NCBI GenBank assembly: GCA_016081115.2
Contig: JABTTQ020001795.1
Span: 558,001 to 622,000, forward strand
Length of the DNA: 64,000 nucleotides
Reading direction: 5' to 3'
Origin: Rehmannia glutinosa
Lineage: Eukaryota > Streptophyta > Magnoliopsida > Lamiales > Orobanchaceae
Position numbers and translations under genes: made by a program. The stretch's first letter is position 1. Each line of letters opens with the position of its first letter. Below, in pieces: positions 56,740 through 64,000 of the stretch. The notes under the pieces are model-generated. The model did no database searches, was not told where the DNA came from, and worked only from the letters and a program-made list of their open reading frames with translations.

Positions 56740-58246
56740 TGTAAGTCCAAGCGGCTACGATAATCTAGAGGGGGGGTGAATAGATTATCTCCATCTTTTT
56801 GATTTCGCCCTCTTTTTTCGAGCAAAACAAGTCAAGACAATAATAAGGTGCGTAATGTAAACAACACACGTCGATTTATAGAGATTCAACCCACCTAGGG
56901 CCTAATCCTCTACCACCCCAGTATATCCGGGATGGATTTCAAAAAGAAAAAAAGATTTTATTAATTACCAAAATTAATACAACACCAACTTACAACAACA
57001 CCTTGAAGAGCACCACACTCTTCTTCAACACCACCTTTGAGATTAACACAATCTCTTCATGAAGATTACCACAATCTCCAACGACACCTTCTGAAGATTA
57101 CCACAATCTTCAACCTTGAAGAATACCAAATTCTTCAACACCTCAACAAGAAGATTACCACAATCTTCTTACACCTAACACCTAGATCACCCAAGTGTGT
57201 TCTTACCACAAGAACACTCACAAGGATATCTTGCGTTGAATGATAACCCAAAAATTCAAGATTACAACTCGATAATGAATTATACAATTGAGTGCAAGTG
57301 TAATCAAGAATAGCCTAGACCTCAAGAATGTGAAAGTGAATAGATAGGCAAATTACAACAAGAAATAAGACAATGTAGGAACAACTGTATTCTTGAGTGT
57401 ATTCTTGAGTGTATCTTGTTGTGTTGTAGTTTTCTCTCTTGTTATGTTGCTTCAATTCTTCCTCTATTTATAGAAGATGTCTTGTACATGATAGGCTCCT
57501 CTTGGGGACATGAATTCTGTAAAAAATACCAAGACAATTGAAGAAAAGAGCTGTTAGAAATCAACCCCTCAAATTAAAGAAAAGTTGTCTGCAAACTCAA
57601 CGGATGGTTTGTTGTCAAAAGAGGGGTTCGACCGGTCGCGCAGAGATAAGTTGAAATTGAAATTTCTGCGAATTTTACATAGGGGGACCGGTCGGAGGGG
57701 GGTACGACCGGTCGCCCTCATGTTGGACCGGTCGAGGGAGACAGAAATCAAGAAACAGAAGTTCTTGTCCTTCGAGGGGGGCCCAAGCACCGGTCGCCCT
57801 AGGGTCGACCGGTCGCCCTCACCGGTCGACCTGCGGGTCGACCGGTCACCCCCCTCGAGTTTCCCTCCGTCCCTTTTTCTGTTCCAAAACTCAACACAGG
57901 TACGGGTTGCCCTATAGGGCGACCGGTCGAGCCTGAAACATAAGTGTTGTCCAATTTTACATCGAAAATAAACTTCAAGAAATACTCCGAAAAATAGTAA
58001 AAACATTTTAGACCGATCGGAAGTATTAGGACAACATTCGGGGACATTGTTTTGGTGTAAAAATACTTTGACACATGATCATTAAAAGCGTTGTCCAATT
58101 TTATCGAAAATAAAACTTGAAGAAATACTCCGGAAAAATATTAAAACAATTTTAAATCATTTAGGAGTATTTGGGCAACCTTTAAAAACATTGTTTTGGT
58201 ATAAAAACAAAATCATCAAAATCATGATAAAACCATTTATCAAACA
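56740..58246 (-). repeat. Copia-J 5' LTR
   Basis: 1507 bp, TGTAAGTCCAAGCGG to TTATCAAACA on the plus strand. About 97% like the solo LTR by eye. Contains a block of at least seven GACCGGTCG sites at 57626-57930. Confidence 0.9.
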
Positions 58247-58700
58247 TATCCAAGCCAAGCTGATTGGAATAATGTAAAACATCAGCAAAGACCTATGGAA
58301 TACAAGCCTAAATGGCAAAGACCTAGATCTCAGCAAAGGTCATTCCAAAGGCAAAAGTGCTATCATCAAAGCACATATATGCACCAGGCACTACACTCAA
58401 AAATATCACAACTACCCAAAGAAGGCATTTGCTGCTAAAAACACACACACGGGGAATACGAGACAAAAGAGACAATTTTGTATGTACCTAAAGCCCCCAA
58501 GCAATTTGCCAAAGTGAATTATGATTATGGCACAGATAGATGGCAACCTATTAGAGTCAAATTATAATTTCCTTGATTGCAGGTTCAAGGAACAACTGAG
58601 TGCCAAGGAACCTGGTACATGGATAGTGGTACATTCCGGACATATGACAGAAATAAGAAAAATCAGCCAGGATTCAAGGAGAAAACATTGAAGAGTTAGG
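58247..58700 (+). pseudogene. Copia-III gag basic region and protease start, right copy
   Basis: Matches 50014-50520. About 75 bp of the basic region before the protease are deleted (at 58565), and differences at CAG sites break the frame (for example TCAAAGCAC for TCAGCAC). TWYMDSG is still readable near 58614. Confidence 0.75.
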
Positions 58701-59988
58701 CGACAAGTTGAATCACCCAACTATGCAGAAAAGTCCTTATATTGAAGATGAAACAAGAGAAATCAATCTAGATGAAGAGAAGATAGCTGAATCTCAAAGA
58801 CAGCTGGAAAGTCTGCAGCTGAATGATGATGAAAGAGCTGCTCAAAACAACACAACATGAGGCAATTTGAACCAGACTAATTTGCTTCAACTTTGATGTG
58901 AGATGGCCGAGAGACCATCCACGAGCTAGTAATTGGAGATGTGAGAGATGGTGTAAGAACCAGATCGAGCTCGGAAGAAGCAATGTTCACTTGCTTTATT
59001 TCCCAAATAGAACCAAAATATATGTCTCAAGCCTTAGATAACACACATTGGATTCAGGCCATGCAAGAAGAACTGAATCAGTTTGAAAGAAACAAGGTAT
59101 GGGAATTGTTGCAGTGACCAACCCATCAAAATGTTATTGGCACAAAATGGGTTTTCAGAAACAAAATGAATGAGGAAGGTTCTGTGGTGAGAAACAAAGC
59201 AAGATTGGTAGCCAAAGGGTATTACCAAGAAGAGGGAATAGATTTTGATGAAACATTTGCTCCTGTTGCAAGATTAGAAGCAATAAGGATGTTTCTTGCC
59301 TATGCTGCTCACAAGAACTTCACTGTATATCAAATGGATGTGAAAAGTGCATTTTTAAATGGACTGTTAGAAGAAGAAGTCTATGTTGAGCAACCTCCAG
59401 GATTTGAGCAGAAGACTATTGGGGATAAGGTGTATAAGCTCAAGAAAGCTCTATATGGACTGAAGCAAGCACCAAGAGCAGAACACTCTTTAGAATTCAA
59501 GATGAAGAGAGTATACTGCTTGTTCAGATATATGTGGATGATATCATTTTTGGATCCACAAATAAAGAGTTGTGTGATAAGTTCTCAAATCTCATGCAAG
59601 GCAAATTTGAAATGAGCATGATAGGAGAGCTGACTTTCTTCCTAGGACTTCAAGTTAAACAGCTGAATGATGGAACCTTCATAAGTCAAACAAAATACAC
59701 CAGAGATTTAATGAAGAAATTTGGTATGGAAGAGAAGTTTTCTGTGAAAATACCAATGAATACATCAGTCAAGATGGACATGGATGCAGATGGCAAACCT
59801 GTAGATCAAACAAGATACAGAGCACTTATTGGATCATTGCTCTACTTAACAGCAAGCAGGTCAGACATCACCTTTGCAGTAGGTGTATGTGAAAGATTTC
59901 AATCTGCACCAAAAGAGAGCCACATGACTGCAGCTAAGAGAATCCTGAGATATTTGAAGGGATGCTAAGAAGTCGGCTTATGGTATCC
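58701..59988 (+). pseudogene. Copia-III reverse transcriptase
   Basis: After the integrase deletion come WIQAMQEELNQFERNKVWEL (59048), GTKWVFRNKMNEEGSVVRNK and FDETFAPVARLEAIRMFLAY, then QMDVKSAFLNGLLEEEVYVE up to LKKALYGLKQAPRA (59490). About 60 bp are deleted here. The next frame carries QIYVDDIIFGSTNKELC, with the catalytic YVDD at 59531-59542 intact, and FISQTKYTRDLMKKFGM through RALIGSLLYLTASRSDITFA. It is closer to intact than copia-I but still broken. Confidence 0.9.
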
Positions 59989-60475
59989 AAAGGATGGTGG
60001 ATTCAAGCTTATTGGTTATTCAGACTCTGACTATACTAGATGTAGAGTTGACAGAAAGAGTACTTCGGGTACATGTCAAATGCTTGGAAATAGATTAGTT
60101 TCATGGTTTAGCAAGAAGCAAAACTCAATAGCCACATCCACAACTGAAGCAGAATACATAGCTGCGGGCAGCTGTTGTGCCCAAGTCGTATGGATGAGAC
60201 ATCAGCTGAGAGATTATGCAATTGAAGAAAAAGAGATTCCAATTATGTGTGACAACACAAGTGCTATTGCAATCACTCAGAATCTTGTGTTGCATTCAAG
60301 AACAAAACACATTGATGTAAGATATTATTTTATAAGAGACCATGTTGAAAAGAAAGACATCACCTTGGAATATATCTCAACTGATAAACAGTTAGCTGAC
60401 ATATTCACCAAGCCCTTATGTGAATCAAGATTTGAAGAGCTTAAGCATGACCTAGGGTTAATTGAGCTGAGTTAA
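59989..60475 (+). pseudogene. Copia-III RNase H, nearly intact
   Basis: GYSDSDYT (60018) is followed by VSWFSKKQNSIATSTTEAEY, QVVWMRHQLRDYAIEE, NTSAIAITQNLVLHSRTKHI, DVRYYFIRDHV and KQLADIFTKPLCESRFEELK, ending LGLIELS at a TAA. This is the complete C-terminal half of a copia RNase H. Frame breaks upstream detach it from RT. Confidence 0.9.
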
Positions 60476-61031
60476 CACTCAGAAGACTCAATCAGAAGAG
60501 ATGGAAGATAAAAAGCAAGAAATAAACAAGATTTTCACATCAGCCAAATGAAACAGCCATATCGGATAGTCAGTTGTATCGAGTTAGCTGACATCTCAGT
60601 CGCTTAATGAGAAGAGAAAAGAAGAGTTAAGTCATTTGTGAAATAAGCTGAGTCATTTATGAGCTAAGTGACAAAACCGTAGTCGTTTTTAATGAGCGGG
60701 AATGTTTTTAAGGATGACGTCAGCGTAATAATGGCGGGTACAGTCAAAAGCTGCACAATAAGCATATGATTGGATATAAATGCTGCCGCATTAAATGCGA
60801 GGAATTAAATGTGGTTTGACGTGCTAAATCTGAGCCGTTGATCTCGATTAAATTTCAAAAATAAAAAACACGTCTTTTCATAACCCTTATATACTCATTT
60901 TTCAATTTTCTCTCTCTCACACTCAAAAATGTTCATCTTCAAAGCAAAAGAAAAGCAGGTTCATTTCTCTCGCAAACCCTACCAGTTCTCAAGCAAGTGT
61001 ACCAAGTTTTAATCGGTAAAACTCCCTGCAA
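60476..61031 (+). promoter_or_regulatory. Copia-III spacer with possible internal promoter
   Basis: A 556-bp gap with TGACGTCA at 60715-60722, GATTGGATATAAATGCTGCC at 60769, and CTTATATACTC at 60886-60896, 136 bp before the post-pol ATG. The same elements appear before the ORF in copia-C, and the first two in copia-I. Confidence 0.4.
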
Positions 61032-64000
61032 ATGGCACCAAAGCTCGATTTTGTTAAGTTATCAAAGCAAATCCACTCTGGATTGATGGTGGATTTCGAA
61101 GGGATGATAAAGCAGGGTTCAGATGAAACCCTAGTGAAGAAGATAATTGATATGCTAGAAAATTCTGGTCTAAGGCCTTTTCTTACCATGGAGTACTCGC
61201 ACACCTACCTTGAAGAGGTGGGCAGTTCTATGCAAATGCGGAGGTGCAAGACGAAGGAATCAAGTCCTCCGTCCACCGCAAGGACATCATAATCATTGCT
61301 AAGGACCTTGTGGAGCACTGTTTGCTGCCATCTGAGGGCATGACGGAAATATACGAAGCTGATGTTAACTTGGCTGCTGCATAGAAAAAAGAGCCAAACC
61401 GGAGTGTGCTGCGAAAGTAGTCTACACAGCAGAGAAGAAACTGCTGAAGGACGACTATCACAAGTTGATGGATGTCGTTGCAAAGTGTGTAGACATGAAG
61501 TTTGGGCTTCAATCATTTGTCAAAGACAAAGCCGATCGTCATGGTTGCGATCATGCAGGGTAAGAAAGTCAACTGGGATGAGTTCGTGTACAGCAGACTC
61601 TGCCAGAACGTTGGAAACAAGACATACAAGGAGGACGGATCCTTTGGAGGATCACTTGGTTATGGACTGGTAATTGGCCACTTGATGGAAATGAAGGGCA
61701 TTCCCCTTCAACATGGAAAGCCTTTCCATGTAAATAAGAAGATGTTCAGGGCTAATCTTTCAGGAGCCCAGAAGAGAGCCCATGCGAAGAGGGCAGATAC
61801 AAGTGAGGGGGAATCAGCTGAACCCGAGGACAAAGCTGCTACCTTCCCTCCTAAGAAGAAAGCTGCACAGAAGAAGGTTGCCCCTGCAACAAGGAAACAG
61901 GATGCACCTGCCACTGCAGCCGAGTCACCTGCCCAAGCAGCCGTGTCTCCTGCCCCTGCAGTTGAGGCTGAGAAGGAAGCCCAAATACCTTCTCCAGCCA
62001 TAAGGAAGAAGAGGACTGCCAAGCCTAGGAAGGCAGCTCCCTCTAAGAAGGACGCCCTGGCCCCCGCCGCCAGAGAATCCGAAGAAGAAACAGAACGAGA
62101 AATCCCTCTGGTTAAGACTAAATGAAGAAGGCTAGTCAAGCGTTCAGAGCGTGAAAAGACAGCTGAGTCCGCCACTCAGCTGGAGAAAACCCCTGAGACT
62201 GCTGACATTGAGGAAGTACAGTCTCCTGAAATAATTGACGAAGCTGCCAAGTCTGTTGAGGGTGATCAACAGAGGCCCCAAGAAGACCCAGCTGTGGAGA
62301 GGACAACTGAGGAAAAAGAAGTAGCTGAGACAACTGAATCTACACCTGAAAAAGTTGTCTCTCTGCCTGCTACGGACGCTGCTGAAGGCGAAGAGCAGCA
62401 GAGCATGCTACCTTCCATCCCAAAAAAGGAAGGACAGGAAGAGGAGGATGAGGATGATGATGTCATCATGTACTCTCCTGTATATCCGGACATACAGTGC
62501 CGTCTACGTGAATGGAGGGCGTGGAAGTTAAGCCACTCAAGGGTGCAGTTTGAACACCCTGGGTTCATTGAAGAAGAGGAGGAGCTGTTCAAATTTCTCG
62601 AAGTCGACAATGTGCTTCAGTCTTTGGATGAGGAAATCTGCCTGAACATTCTACACATCTGCAAAGAAAAAGCAAAAGCCAGAGCAGCTGAGGAAGCAGA
62701 AGCTCTCGAGAAAGCCAAGACATGCATGCTCACCGGAATTCTAGAACACACTCACTCTCATCTTGATGTGTTCTCAGAGATTGATGAAGATGTGGATCCC
62801 GTTGCCGCAATAGAGAAGTCGGACATGCAACAAGCTCTAAGGGAATATAGGATGATGCATGAGCAATCAATGTTCGAAGGACCAGGAGAGTCCTCACAAT
62901 CTCTTCTGGAGACAGACCCATTGGGAGTAGTGCAGCAGATTGCCACAACCATAGCTGCAGCTACGTCCCCAGTTGTTTCAGAAGATGGGTCCAAGGGACT
63001 TGGCAATGAGACTGGGAATTTGGGCACCCAAGTTGAGCCAACCCCTAATGAAGGTGTTTTACCACCTGCCCCCACGACTGAGCACTCAACGGAAGCAGAC
63101 GGGAGTCTGGAGAAGAGTGATCCCATTGTCAGTCACTTAGCTGGTGTGCCAGCTGAGGGGGAAACTCTCTCCACTGCAGCAGGGCCGGAGGATGTTGTAG
63201 ACGACTCCACAATGAAGAAAGGAGGCGAAGTGGAAACAGAAAAAGAACCACAGCAGACTGACATTGATGAAGCTCGGATAGTTGAGTCTGTCCCAAATGA
63301 GGTGTCAACTATTTTGCAGGCTGAGGACACTGCTATAGCAGTCGAGGCACATGTTGGAAATGCCCCGGGAGTTAACACTCTGGGCACTGAAAGTGTAATC
63401 CAAGGGGTTGAGGCTCCTTTGGATGCCACGGTCCAAGACCCTAAAACAGCTGCGTCTGTCGAAGGGAATGTAGAAGGCCTCGCTGCAGTTGAGATTGTTG
63501 GAGGTGTTAAAGGCCCAAGGGAGGTTGAGACTTCCCTGGGTAATGCTCAAGAAGTTCAGAACATCCCTCCTGTTAACATTGCTGATTCTGAGAAGGAGAT
63601 TAGTGCTCTTCATGACTCCCAGGATAATCCTGACATATCCTTTCTAGGATCTAAAGACGAAGCTGAGTCCACAACTGTTGCACATCAAAAGGACCCAACT
63701 GAGGATGTTCTCCAGCAGACGAGTCAGTCGAGTTTCAAAGCTGCTCGTCAAACATTTAATTTTGATGATGAACCAAGCCCCCAAGTTTCATCATCATCCG
63801 ATGACGCTGATTTTGCTATTAAGATAGGTGGAACAGGTAATTCAATTAGAAAAATCTACTGAGGCCGATGAAGACAGCTGGGGCTCAGTCAGCTGGCCAA
63901 CCCACTCAACAAGGCCCAGCTGGAACCGAGTCTTCTGCGCAAGCTCCCACAACTGCAGCAGTACCGACTCCACCAGGATCATCAAAGGCACAAACTGAAA
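61032..64000 (+). pseudogene. Copia-III post-pol ORF, longest copy in window
   Basis: Start MAPKLDFVKLSKQIHSGLMV at 61032. A frameshift near 61215 and a TGG-to-TAG stop (61384) break the N-terminal domain. The frame 61502-62125 has VNWDEFVYSRLCQNVGNKTY and GYGLVIGHLMEMKGIPLQHG and an Ala/Pro/Lys-rich linker. After a stop at 62123 the same phase goes on to KRSEREKTAESATQLEK. The frame 62294-63862 is highly acidic, with YPDIQCRLREWRAWKLSHSR, FIEEEEELFKFLEVDN and a long Glu/Ser/Thr/Pro-rich part. A further shift near 63830 leads into a Gln/Pro/Ala tail beyond the window. At least 990 codons. Function unknown. Confidence 0.65.

Larger units (their letters stand above)
51343..58246 (-). mobile_element. 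Copia-J: Ty1-copia element, minus strand, 3' LTR truncated
   Basis: 5' LTR 58246-56740, iMet PBS, gag, degraded RT, polypurine tract, and a 3' LTR of which only 51877-51343 remains. The right flank TATCC (58247-58251) is the same target as that of the solo LTR. Protease and most of the integrase are not visible. This is a different copia family from copia-I and copia-III. Confidence 0.8.
47471..64000 (+). mobile_element. Copia-III: Sirevirus-like copia element with internal duplication, running off the window
   Basis: Same family as copia-I. A shortened 5' LTR (47471-48209) is followed by part of gag, then copia-J sequences, a duplicated gag-to-RT segment (50014-51342 and 58247-59507), the remainder of RT, RNase H, and the post-pol ORF to the window edge. 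No PBS remains because the LTR is joined to the middle of gag. The left target would be ATAGC (47466-47470); the right end is not in the window. Confidence 0.85.

Noticed and set aside
1..64000. tRNA, rRNA or snRNA genes
   Set aside because: No cloverleaf, rRNA core or snRNA signature was seen; the only tRNA-like matches are primer binding sites.

Overview
The window is plant nuclear DNA, most likely from a eudicot, and consists almost entirely of transposable elements nested in one another. The evidence is plant-type L1 LINEs (DUF4283/zinc-knuckle ORF1, AP endonuclease, RT, zf-RVT, RNase H), Ty1-copia elements primed by initiator tRNA-Met, tRNA-Asp-primed LTR elements, CACTA transposons, a Helitron, and intron-containing fragments of a plant GT31 galactosyltransferase gene. 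I see no intact host gene and no rRNA, tRNA or CRISPR locus. The species cannot be told from the sequence.

Layout. 1-938: right end of a CACTA transposon with a GTTGGAAT repeat array. 960-10409: a second CACTA element with ACCGATGT subterminal repeats. It carries two exons of a beta-1,3-galactosyltransferase (Pack-type capture), a non-coding LTR element on the minus strand (LARD-A, 1340-6282), and a Helitron nested in a small Mutator-like TIR element (7053-8186). 10430-12050: an LTR-like segment and another GTTGGAAT array. 12150-17930: a decayed L1 LINE on the minus strand (LINE-2). 18152-19930: 3' end of a decayed copia element, minus strand.

From about 20010 to 47470 a second L1 LINE (LINE-1, plus strand) is the host of a nested stack. 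LARD-B (22089-30052) cuts its endonuclease. LARD-B in turn carries copia-C (22626-26976, minus) in its LTR promoter. Copia-I (30340-44425, 14.1 kb, 5-bp TSD, both LTRs) cuts LINE-1 again, and copia-III (47471 to beyond 64000) cuts it just after RNase H. Copia-III carries an unrelated copia family (copia-J, minus strand) in its gag, once as a solo LTR and once as a longer copy, because part of copia-III is duplicated.

Copia-I, -C and -III belong to one family with Sirevirus-like features: iMet PBS, repeated polypurine tracts, and a very long extra ORF after pol. That ORF starts with a domain resembling plant transposon proteins and continues as a low-complexity acidic and coiled-coil tail. It is preceded by a conserved TGACGTCA palindrome and, in two copies, a TATATA box. 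Copia-C has lost gag and pol but keeps this module and ORF between its LTRs.

The most noteworthy points are: (1) the Pack-CACTA with GT31 exons; (2) the post-pol ORF with its possible own promoter and its selective retention in copia-C; (3) two duplication junctions that fit unequal exchange around an insertion; (4) differences between near-identical repeats that concentrate at CAG/CTG, which looks like either CHG-methylation mutation or, more likely, methylation-linked sequencing error, and which would account for many of the frameshifts.
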